A stretch of 64,000 bases of DNA from Prostheceraeus crozeri (Eukaryota > Platyhelminthes > Polycladida > Euryleptidae). The stretch lies in contig CAJQUW010009227.1 of assembly GCA_907163375.1 (NCBI GenBank), positions 186,001 through 250,000 of the forward strand, in the 5' to 3' direction. A model generated the notes under the pieces. That model was not told the origin of the DNA. It ran no database searches and saw only the letters and a program-made list of their open reading frames with translations. Below, piece after piece: positions 28,001-40,000 of this stretch. Both the position numbers and the translations under genes were made by a program. Positions within the stretch are counted from its first letter, which is position 1; each line of letters starts with the position of its first letter.

Positions 28001-31000
28001 CTATTCACCATCAATTTAATTCAAAATACCGAAATTATTCTATGCAAAGAGCTACGATGTATATCCATTTTTTCGAATTTTTGCTCATAAAAGTTACACA
28101 AATTGGTATTTTGTTGAACTGGGTATTATAGAAATCATCTACAGAGCATGATCTTTCAAATGAGCTATCATTCTGTGACAGAGGATGAAGTAAAGTGTAC
28201 AAACAGACACTTTTCGTTGGTGTAACTGCAGGTTTTAACATAGAAATTTCAGGAAAATTGTTGATATACTTTAACGAAAAGTGTCTGTTTTTACACTTTG
28301 CTTCATCCTCTGTCACTGAATGATAACTCATTTGAAAGATCATGATCTGCAGATGATTTCTATAATAACCAGTTCAACAAAATACCAATTTGTGCAACTT
28401 TTATAAGCAAAAATTCGAAAAAATGGAGTCAACACCTTATGTCACAATTTTACCACTGGAAATACATAGGATTGTGTTATCCTCACTATTTCTGAAAAGC
28501 AAATGATCTGATCCGGCAGACGCGAAGTTTTGCAGTAGTTTAGAGGTGTACTATGCTATGTGAAAGTTTTATGTACTACCTCGTTCCCTGCACAACTTCA
28601 CGCTAGCTCCCGGACTAGAATGTTATTCCATATTTTCGAAAATGAAGTTATGAATATTGAAATATTTGGACTTTGCTCCTTTCAGTTCCTCCAAAGAAGG
28701 CAGATACCGAGCTAAAGACTTCAGTTTCTTCAAAGAGATCAATATTTACATGTAATGTTCCACAGTCAAGACCGAAATCTTCGGTTTTCTGGCAAATTAT
28801 CAACAATGAAGGTGAAATCGTTAACAAATCCGATATGAAAAGCATTGAACGCAAGGAAACGCCAGTGGTAAGTCAGTGTATATTACTAAGTATTTTATTT
28901 TCATGCGCAAATATATATTCCCTACCTCGTGACACGACTGACAATTTTCCAAATTCTACAGGTGATGTATTTGAATATCATTTTACAACACACTCTTGAA
29001 ACTGATATTTTATCACTAGGCGCTGTTATGACATAGATCAGGAGAATTTATCTGCCCCCAGTAAAATGTTTTAGGCCATACATCGCATGTAGACAATTAT
29101 TTTATATAAATGCTACTTAATGTTGATGTCTATAGACATTTAGCAATATACACGATCCATTGATCCGACTGCAGTTTTACCGCTCGATCGACAGATATCT
29201 GCCTTTTTTATATTGCAGATATAATCATTTTTTTATAAATTGCAGATTATATTTACAATTATAAATATTTTATAAATTGCAGATTTATATTATTGCGACT
29301 TTTCCGGTCTTTGCTTTGATCTAGTCTGACTGATGTGATTGTTACGTTTGGGGCGTGCAACGATTACACGTTCGTTTTTCCGACATATTGAGCCCTTCCA
29401 TCCTCCGTAATCGGTTCTGTCGAATTCATAATCCTTCATGTATCCCGTACAAGAACACGTATAATGGCACCTCTTTGCAATAAACTCTTTTCAAATGGCG
29501 GTCTATGATACATTGTAGCTTCATATAACGTTTATGGTATATTATAATGACCTTTATCTTACTGGAATCGATGGAAATTACAAATGAATTTCATCTAAAA
29601 TCTATATATTACTCTTGGTGAAGTAATGGTGCATACCTGAGGTCACTCTGAAACTGCTATACTGTACTGCATTGGATTTAGAGCAACAGGAACAACGATT
29701 TGGATGAATTTTTCTGCATATAGTACTGTCAAACTTGTTAACGCACCCTAACTTTTGACATAGACATCGCATGCATTCGTAGACCCTCAACAAAATTGGT
29801 GAGTCCTGAACCAAATTTGACCAGTCCGGCAATCCCTCGTATCAAATTTACATAACGGAGACTATTTGAAATTAATAATAATAATAATATGCGTTTATTT
29901 CTCTTTTGAATGAAAATCGGAAGATGCTTGAAGACATACATAGAAAATTGGTAAGATAGTTCAACAATCCAATAAGAAATAATACAAGTATAGAAGTAAA
30001 TCAGCGGCGCAGATGAGAATTATACAGTTTACAGGCACAGATGACAAAAGTTTTGCTACGTCGAGTTGATCGTACATCAGGTAGTATGAAGCGACCAGAC
30101 TGAGAAACACAAGGCAACAGATCATGAAGAATGTGATCATCTTTCATAATATTCTTCAGAAATTTCTCGGTCAAAAATCCCCGGCGACTCATCAAAGTGG
30201 CAAAGCAGCCTTCTTCACATTGAGCACCACAGATCATCCTGTGAAACCGACGTTGTACACGCTCCAGTCTCAATGAGTCTGTATTAGACATGCATACAAA
30301 GAGTGGACAGCAGTATTCAAATATAGAATGCACGTAAGCGCAATACACTTGTTGTAAGTCATTAACAGATAGGCACGGTTTCAGGATACGAATAGCATAC
30401 AAGCGCTGTGAACCAATCCGGATGATATTATTGACGTGATCGGACCATGTGCATTTTGAGTTGAAAGTAACTCCAAGAATTTTGAGAGTTGTGACCAATG
30501 GAATCTCTTCTGGTAAGTTGACATTTTCCTTAAAGTTTCGCTTGCGGATCAGTAAAGCTTTGCATTTGTTCATATTTATGGATAAATCCATCTCTCTAGC
30601 TAGACCAACGGAGGATATTTTCATCTTCCAGTTTGATGTGATCATTGACAGTAGACGAATATATCGGAAAGCATAGTGTAGTATCATCTGCATACTTGAC
30701 TATTTCGCAGTGATCGCTCAGCGAAGAAAAGGTTGCGGTTGTGGCAGCGAAGAAGAAGGGACCGAGAATTGAACCCTGAGGTATTCCAGAGGACACCTTT
30801 ACTTCACTGCTTTTAGCTGTACCAAATGAGACGTACTGCGTTCTATCAGTCAGATAACTTGCAATCCATTTTACAATTCTTTCGGGAAAGTCACAAGACA
30901 TAAGTCGGTTCATTATCAAAACTGTTCTTAACTAGTCAAAAGCCTTAGTGTAGTAATATGAAATTACCAATGCCCCTTGTGTACTCAGACTATCAAGATG

Positions 31001-34000
31001 TTTAGTGATGTTGTCATTCAAAATGATAAGAGCACACTGGGTAGAGGACTTAGCTCTAAAACCGTACTGAGCTTTGTCGTAACAATCAATTAAGCGATGT
31101 TTCAGATTTTTGACGACTATTTTCTCCAAGATCTTGGCAGGGAAACGCAAAACACTGATAGGGCGAATGTCATTGAGAGAAGGCGACGAACATTTCGGAA
31201 CAGGGCATATTGATGCTGATTTCCATATAAGCGGGACAACACTACTTTCAAGAGACGCTTGATAAAGCCTACAAAGAGGTGCCGCCAGAGATGACGCGGC
31301 ATGCTTATAAAGCGATATTGGTAAATCAGGAGACGCCTTGTTGGAAGGGCTTCTGATGATCATATCGTAGACAACCATAGGACTTACATTTATACTGATT
31401 GTATTATTCGAAAAATAGGCACTCGTATTCACAGTTTGTATAGTTTCAGGAAGAAATGCAGAGGAAAGGGCATGATTGATTGAATCAACACCATCCTCGA
31501 CACAGGAGTACTCAGACATCAGTGACATAATTGGACTAGACACCTTTGTTCCAACGTGCATGTTAACAGCCTTCCACAAATCTGCTGACCCCATCTTCTT
31601 CGTCCAGGAAACTTTTGACTTAACGATTTCGCTTTGAATCTTCATTTTCAAATAATTGTACATAGGAAAATTTCGATTTCGAAAGGCGTTCCATCTTTTG
31701 TTGATTAAGTCTTTGATAATAGGCGTAATCCACGGTTTGTCTTTCGCAGTGAAACGGACCAATGATGTAGGAATGGTTTGAGATGCAATATTTTCAGTAA
31801 TATCATGAAAAAGACGGCATTTTCATCTAGGGTTATTCCCTCATCATCAACAAATGACCAGTCGATGTGTTGCATCAACATTGCGAAGCTGTCCATGTTT
31901 GATTTTCTGAGATCGTATACCTTACGAATTACTTCTAAATGGTTTTCAGACTTTATTATTGGAGACGCAAGAAGTGAAACGTGAGCAACTTTTGATCTAT
32001 CGAAAGGAGTAAACTCAGTCACTTTATAATACGGCGCTAAATCTTCAGTAAAAAGTAGGTAATCTAGCTCAGCAGAACCATAAGTCGGTCTTTTATACGT
32101 ATTGACGAGACCAAAAGAACTGTGTAAATCCTCAAGATTGAAACGATTAAAGTCCCCACACATGATGACGTCAAAGTTGGGAAAATCATTCAGAATGGTG
32201 TCAAGACAGTTTGTTACAAAGTCGTTTATAGCATTGGCATCACGAGTCGCGCATAGTGGAGGAATATACATGGCGAGAAGAATTACATTTGATGCAGTTA
32301 AAATGAGAAATACCAACTCTATCCCACATGGAGGGGGGAAGCATCGACGTTTAAATGGTATACAGTTCCTGATCCAAATTGCTACGCCGCCTCCGATTCG
32401 ATTTTGACGATCATCGCGAATACAAGCAAATCCATCGATTAAGACAGTACCAAGATCATGCTTTTCGGATGATAACCATGTTTCTGAACAAACAAAAATA
32501 TCTATACCCTTCATCAGTAAAGTCGTACGCACTTCATCAATCTTTTTCACCACAGAGCGAGCATTTGAACACAGGATTTTTGGATAGCGTTTTATAGGCG
32601 CCAAGGATTTGGGTTGGGATAAAAGTTTCAATGAAAATCCAATTTCGCGTTAGTTCGGTGAATTACTCTCCCATGTTGTATAATAACATCCTCGTTCCTA
32701 CTCCTCCTTTGACGCAACTCATCTCTCAATTCTTTGTTTCTTTTTCTTTGCATTTCAGTCAAATCTGGATTAATAAATACCCTGTTATAAGGCGGGTGGT
32801 GTCGCAAATATTGTGATCTGCGCAATATTTCATATTTCGAATGTGTGCTTGAGCACTGAATCCGAAGAAGTCTCGATTTACCGGGAATGAGCTTGCCAAT
32901 TCGCTTGGTCGATGTTACATCAAAACTCTGAACACCTATACCCAGAAAAATACTTTTCAGCTTCTCATAATCATTGGCAGCCCTAGCTTCAAGAGAGCCA
33001 CTGTCATCCTCTAATAAACCAGCGACTATCAAATTCATGCGTCTATCATGTCGCTGCATCACTTCACTAACGACATTCTCTTCGACTTTATCCGTTAAAT
33101 GAGTTGGATCAGTAAAAGCTTCCAGGTTTTTTAGATCATCTAACTCTGTCTGCAAATTTTCACATTTGCTTTCAAGCAACTTTTGGTTCTCCAAAATTGA
33201 AGACATTTTGGTCTCAAACTGATGCAAGAAACTGACAAGCTTTGAATCCAGAATGTCCTCCAAATCAGCTCTGGTAATAACAGATGAATCGCTTGGCTTT
33301 GCCTGTACCGTATAAATGGCATCTTTTAAGGCAGACGACAGTTGCTCTTTGGTAAGTTTGCTAATCTGACCCTGTGACATACGCTTGACATTTTCAAATT
33401 TCATTGGAGTTTTGGTCGCCATAGCACTTATCGCAAAATGTTAAAAGTAAAGAATCTACTCAGAGGTAGATTCGAACACACGACTTTGAGCGTCAAGACA
33501 GCACCGAAGCACAACACCGTGCCAGTCGATGATACTACCACTACAAAAGTTCTTGATATTTGGAATCTCCGATCATCAATAGAATAGCGTGTCTTTGTTC
33601 AGCTTGTTTCGGTTGACTGATTTTACAAGTGACCAAATGCAGTCACGCCAGGCTCAACACGCTGTGAAGGCGGGCACGTAGAACAATAAATGATAGAAGC
33701 ACAATAGAAATCCTGCAGCAGCCACGCACGTGCAGTGTCGAAGATCGACGGAATGATCACAACTCGACGAGAAACCAGCAAATTTTCAAATAATCAGCTC
33801 CACCACACAAACCAAGGAGATCCAAGAATCAGAGAGCACACAAACAGACAGACGACCCAACGACGATCAAAATGATATCCGGCTTTCCAACAGACGCTGT
33901 CACAGGCCCAAGAAACCACAGCCGATAGAAATGAAGACCAACCGCCGCGCAGCAGTAATAAAGTAATAATAATAACAAATTAAGTCTTCAATTTTCTTTT

Positions 34001-37000
34001 CAAACTTCACATGTGAATAGGAAAATGCCTATGTGAGCACACAGTTCCCGACAGCAACCGTAGAAATTTGAGAACCTCAGCTGAGTTCGTTCTTCAGTTC
34101 ATGAGCGGCAAATTCTAAGTTCAATTCAACGGCAGCTACTAGAAAACCCCATTCACTCAGTTCATACGTTCACCAGTGAAAGGCTCGAAATCTCGTTCGC
34201 TCACTCAAAAGTTAGAATACACTGATTCTCATAAAGTATGTAGGTATGTATCACTTATCCATGCTCATCTGGTATATGCCTTCAAAGCGATGAAATTTGT
34301 GCGTAATATGCTCATACTACTTATAAATGGCATAATTAACCATGAAAGTAGTATCCTAATACTTTGGATTCAAAATATATTGCTGCGCTTACCTATGCCT
34401 TTTAAAAATATCATCGTGAACTTTCACTCAAAATACATTTTTAATGCATTCCTGAGAGTCATTTATGCGGGAAATACAAGATATTTGCCCTTCCTTTTCG
34501 CTAGTGTGAATTTAAGCAAACACCAAAGAAGCATAATGTGTCTTGTAAATAATGATATTAATGCTAGCGTTCTTCATTGCCATCAAGATTCTCCATCCAC
34601 TGAACTATTACAAAGTGAGTAGATTTCCCAATATTATCCAGAAATCAAAAGGAAGCATCATTAGTGTTGTGTGGTCATCTTTTATCACCTATGATGCATT
34701 CATCTCGTGTTTTGACCTCCATATTCACCTACTTTTAACGTCGTTGTTCTGCATGCTACTTTTTACACAGTAATAGTCAATTATTGGAGGAGGATTGCAC
34801 GTTTTTCTTTAAGATTTTTGTAAGCTTTTCTTCATTAATTTTCTGGCATCTAATAGCCTGTGACAGGTATGGTCGCTAGTGAAGCATATGCAGCAGTACC
34901 TCGCTATACACCAATGATGCACTGAAAAATCTTGAGTACGGTGAGTATATCGGGACTAAGAGCCGATGGGAAATTGGGGGTCAATTAGGACTTTAGATGT
35001 CATCTCTGTCTTTTTTCTTTCAAAAATGCAAAACGTAGCATCTTTTTGCGATTTTTTGCATCTGGAAATATACTCATATGGATCTGTATTCATATCATAC
35101 ATGTGTGCATGCAAAATGGACAAATTTGTCGAACCATTCAAATTACATAAAGGATTGCTGAGTATCAATTTGTCTAAAGGCATAGACTAGGAAGATCTCC
35201 TCAAACTATGGACAATTCAAGTCCATAGCAGTCGTAAGGAGCTCAATATCTCTCATTGACTATGTTTGGTAGTAAAAGGAGCGAAATATACAGATACTGC
35301 AAAAATTGACTGTAATGGAATGGTCATATACAGGTTTTCTGCATTTATAGTCAGAAATTTAGCAAGGATTGAAGGATTTAATGAAAGTAAAAGTGTGAAA
35401 TTTATTGAGAGTGGACTATTTTTTATTCATGTTGTCACAATTTCTACTTTCTGGCTGTGTTTCTACTTCCTGCATGATATCGTTATCAATCGGACACCGT
35501 GCCAGAATCCTCAGCATAAAATGCTGGACCGACAGGATAACTTTAGAACGTAAGTGACTTTCAGATCCCATTGCAGTTAGTGTAAACAAACGCCTACATT
35601 CCATAAAATATCTCACGAGGTACATCTGGAGATTGTTGTTTTAATCAATTACAGTGTCAGATACCATAATTGTGTGATACGATTTCAACTTACTGGAATT
35701 GAATATATACAGTCAAGAGAAAACTTCTGTGTCGAGTTGTAAATTGACATGAATTTACATAGCGTACTAAAAAGTCTAGCGATCGGCATCATTCAGATGT
35801 GGAAAGTCACCGGCAATTGATTGCTCGTCTTCATTGGAACTGCTATGCTTTGACTGTTGATATCGATCAAACACTTTATTACACTGTGTTGTTTATTTTC
35901 ATCATCAAATCTATCTGAAAAGTCATACAATCTTATCATGTAGTAAACTGTCCTCAGACGTGAACTGTTTCAGCGCAGTTCCTTGGCAGTTGCAGACGCT
36001 GCGCTTCGTCCTTCATGGACTCGTCAACACGGCTCGCAATGCCCCGAACTAGCTGTGACTAGACTAGTGAGTCCTCGTAGGATGAAATGAAGCGCCTACG
36101 GCTGACAAGGAATTAAATGATTAGTTTGTTCAAGTCGCATTACATCTTTCTTTTGCATGCTCAGGGGAATTTGTAGTCTGCAATGTTGTACAGATCATTC
36201 ATATTCATTTTTAGCTCAAATTCAACATTAATTCTACGAGCAGCGTTTAATTTTATATCGCACAGCAAAATACATGTAATTGTACGCTCATTGCCTATTT
36301 TATTTTGGAAGAGTCTATCCTTAAGTATTATTGCATTTGCATCATTTATTTATATTTCTATATGAAGGAATGGAATTATTATTATGACCAAATATAAAAA
36401 CATGATAACACTGAAAGGGCTTGATAGCACAATGATTCAAATGCTTTGTATAATTCCTTATTGTAAAATGAAATCAGATTAATCGAAGATTTTATTGGGT
36501 GATTTTGAAAGAGGTGCATTCATGTCTCCATTAATTCATATACCGGGTAGTCAAAAAGTCCTTGGACTCTGGGCAATGTTACACAAATATTTTATTTGAA
36601 TTGAAAAACAAATAGCTATCAGGCAGCCACGCGTAGGTATGTATTGTGCTAGTCATCCGAAGGCGAACAAAAATCAATACGCCTGCGTAGCAATTTGAAT
36701 TTGAATAATTTCGAATCATAATAGGAAGGTAGAGAAATCGTACGGCGCGCGTCTGTAGCATTTGTGATTGCAACATTAGCTGCTGTGCGTGATGGGTGAT
36801 TTACCGATTGAAGAAAAAGTATATTTGGCGTCTTGGATGATTTCATTTAAAAGTCCTGCATAGAGATATAGAGACATGTTCAATAAGGACTGCCCAGCAA
36901 AGAGTACGTTGTACTTTTTAAGAGATTTACTTTTGGAAACTGGATCAGTCATAAAACATCGTCCAAGATCAGGAATACCAGTCACTGCAAGTGGAGACGA

Positions 37001-40000
37001 CAAAGTTGAAGAAACCAGGCAACTGATTCCAAATGATCCTACATTGTCAATTGATGACATTGCAGATGAACTGCACTGCTTGCAGATGGAAGTGCTTTTA
37101 ACATTTTACATAAAAAACTACATCCCCATCCTTACAAGCCTACTTGTTCGCAAGAATTGCACGATGGCGACGATGACAGAAGATTGCAGTTCTGTCAAAT
37201 TATGAAAAACAATTTGCAAAATGACCCTGCTTACTTGAGAAAAATTACATTCAGTGATGAGTGCTCGTTTCATTTAAATGGGAATGTGAACAAACACAAT
37301 TTACACTGCTGGTCAATTGAAAATCCCTACGTTCGCATTGCAAATAAAAGTTGCACTACAAGATCTTTAACAGTTTGGGCTCTGGTTTCATGCAGAGGTC
37401 TTGCTTCTTACATTATTCAAGGGGAGACTATGAACATGGAAAGATACATAGACAATGTTGTTGTTCCACTTGTAATACAATATTTTACTCGTCGTACTGG
37501 AAGAGATATGATCTTTCAGCAAGATGGGGCTTCATGCCATTCTGCAGCAGATGTGAGAAACTTGATAGATCAGCATTTGCAAAAACGATGGATCGGCCGA
37601 AGAGGGCCAGTCGAATGGCCAGCACGTTCTCCGGATTTGACTGTGTGTGATTCATTTCTTTGGTCCTATTTGAAAGACAAAGTGTTTACTTCTGGAGAAC
37701 GATTTGCTAATCTCAATAATTTAAGAAATCAGATCACCCAAGAAATTGAAAATATCGATCATCATCATTTCACTACTGCATTTCGTGATTGGGCCAACAG
37801 AATAGACCGATGTATACAGGCCAATGGACTTCACTTTGAATAAATTTGTGTGAGTAAATTGTTCTTTTGACTATTATCGTGTATGCCTCCTCTTATTTGT
37901 TTTTCAATTCAAATAAAATATTTGTGTAACAATGCCCAGAGTCCAAGGACTTTTTGACTACCCGGTATTTATGGAGTGATCTATATTTCATCGGCAAAAT
38001 CGTTTAAAAAATCATTCTTGATGCAATCACTTTCTTCTGCCAAAAAATAATGTAATTACTATGATTGACGACAAACGTCCGTCATAACAGCTAGAATATC
38101 TAAAGAGAATGACCACTATTAAGTCAATATAAGCCAGCAACAACCTTGGTTATCCGATCGCACTCGCTGGACCCAATATTACTCGTAGGAATCGATTCGA
38201 AGTCCGCGGTGGAGACTGACTCTCACCTTCTTCAATGGGTCAAACAGAATGTGCAAAAGGAATGCGAGTGAAGGCAGAAGTCATCTCTAAGTGACATGCG
38301 CAATGAGCACAAGCTAATCAGAATGACAACTAGGATGCTGAACCAAGGCAACTGCCATCCTTTGTTAACTTAATAGTATTCATCCTCTTTAGATAACTGT
38401 ATGATGCTCAAGAATTTCAATATTAATGAAAAATGCATAAAAATCGTATTTTTTGCAAAAATTACATGCTGTCATAAGATTTCATGAAACGCTTGATAGG
38501 AAGTCACTGTATGGACTGGTAAATGGATTGCCGATTTGTAGGCACATGCATGGACGTGATGTGTTCAGAATAAATAATGTCATACATCCTAATTGAAATG
38601 ATCGTTATTTGTCGATGAAAAGACTAAATCAATATTTGTGCACATGATTATGTTTTATAAGTAATATGCATCTATCTATCCTATTTATTGCATTATAGAT
38701 GCCTCAAAATTTCAAGCGACCTTTTATCTTCCTTTGTTACAGGTTTACACCAATGGTGACATAGGCATTTCTGCGAAAACAACATTGACTCTGTCAGATT
38801 ACAGTATTACAATGAATGGATTTCAAATTCAATGTGTGATCAACCATACACTTTTGCCAGAGCCTATTATTGAAAGTCACATATTAAGAATCAAAAGTAA
38901 GACAGTTTCTCAACTTCTGTGCAGTTTCTCAAATTCAGCATGAACTTTTCATTTTTTAGAGGCTCCAGACACTCGCTTGGTGTCAGTGTTGATTAACCCA
39001 AATATTTATGGAGAAGACGAAAGAATTGTAATAACCTGCGATATTCCTGAATGCTATCCTCCACCAACTGTTTCCTGGATTGGTCCTAATTCGTTGTTGA
39101 AAGCTGGGAAAAGAGTAGGAGCTGTAAGTAATAGTGCAATTCATTATGCCGTTGTTGTAACTATTTTTTTCAATTCTACTGGATTGACCTAAATTCAAGC
39201 TTTTCAAAATTGTAATTTTTTATAATCAAATTTTGACTTTGGCTAAATTACTGGCTGCTGCGGGATCAGAATCGGATTTGCCAGGTGAACCAGATGAAGT
39301 AATTCTAAGTAAACCTTCTGTGTAGCTGTTGGTCTAGCGCAGCAAGGCTTAACATTATGTCTTGATCGCCCAACTCAAATTTTCCTTTATCTTCAATTGG
39401 AGGGGACGTTATTGAAATTTGTCAACTAGCGCAAATTTTATTTCCATATGAATACTGGGAAACAGATTTTTATATAAATAGTTCGGGAGCTAACGGGAGC
39501 TGACGATTTCTTCATAAATTCGCGCACAAAGGGCTCAATAACATGGATTTGTAGATCTTGAAACGCTGAATGCAAAAATCAAATAATTCTTAAATGTCAC
39601 AGCCAGTCGTTTTTGGTTATAGGTAAAGTTAAAGGATTCCCATTGGAATCCGATGGTAAAAATTCAAGAAACATCTATGGATTGTGAAACACTTGGCAAT
39701 TTTCCTACAATTTCTTTTTCAGAAAATGTGATCAAAGTTCAGAGCATCAACTTCGATATAAAAGTTGTAGTGAGTCACATGATTTATATTTGATGTCTGA
39801 GAGGTTCTACAAAATGAGTGAATTTCATTTCTTGACGTAATTTTGGCGATTATACTCATTTTGTAGAGGCTCTCAGACATCAAATATAAATCATGTGACT
39901 CACTTCAACTTTTATATCGAAGCTGATGTTCTGAAATCAATCATGTTTCAAATTTCAAAGCATTCTTTCTGATAAATAGTTTCTTTTCTTCAAAAGAAAA

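Larger units (their letters stand above)
29873..33955 (-). mobile_element. Near full-length CR1/L2-like LINE
   Basis: Read on the minus strand, it has a GC-richer 5' region (about 33955-33423), ORF1 (33422-32628), ORF2 pieces (about 32640-30001), a short 3' UTR and an (ATT)n tail at about 29896-29873. The trinucleotide array at the 5' flank (33956-33973) suggests insertion at a TAA/ATT microsatellite, as CR1/L2-type LINEs often show. It lies antisense to the host gene. ORF2 is broken at three or more places, so this copy is inactive although almost complete. Confidence 0.85.
28868..38742 (+). other. Intron 8 (9.9 kb) inside Ig domain 3
   Basis: This intron splits Ig3 between its A and B halves and hosts a LINE (minus), a mariner (plus) and a SINE (minus), listed separately. 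Stretches 33976-36540 and 38297-38742 show only short unsupported ORFs. A degraded inverted repeat lies around 35978-36025 and 36069-36113. Confidence 0.75.

Noticed and set aside
34176-34622. 148-codon + strand ORF between the LINE and the mariner
   Set aside because: AT-rich, leucine/isoleucine-heavy translation with no domain, in an intron; consistent with chance.
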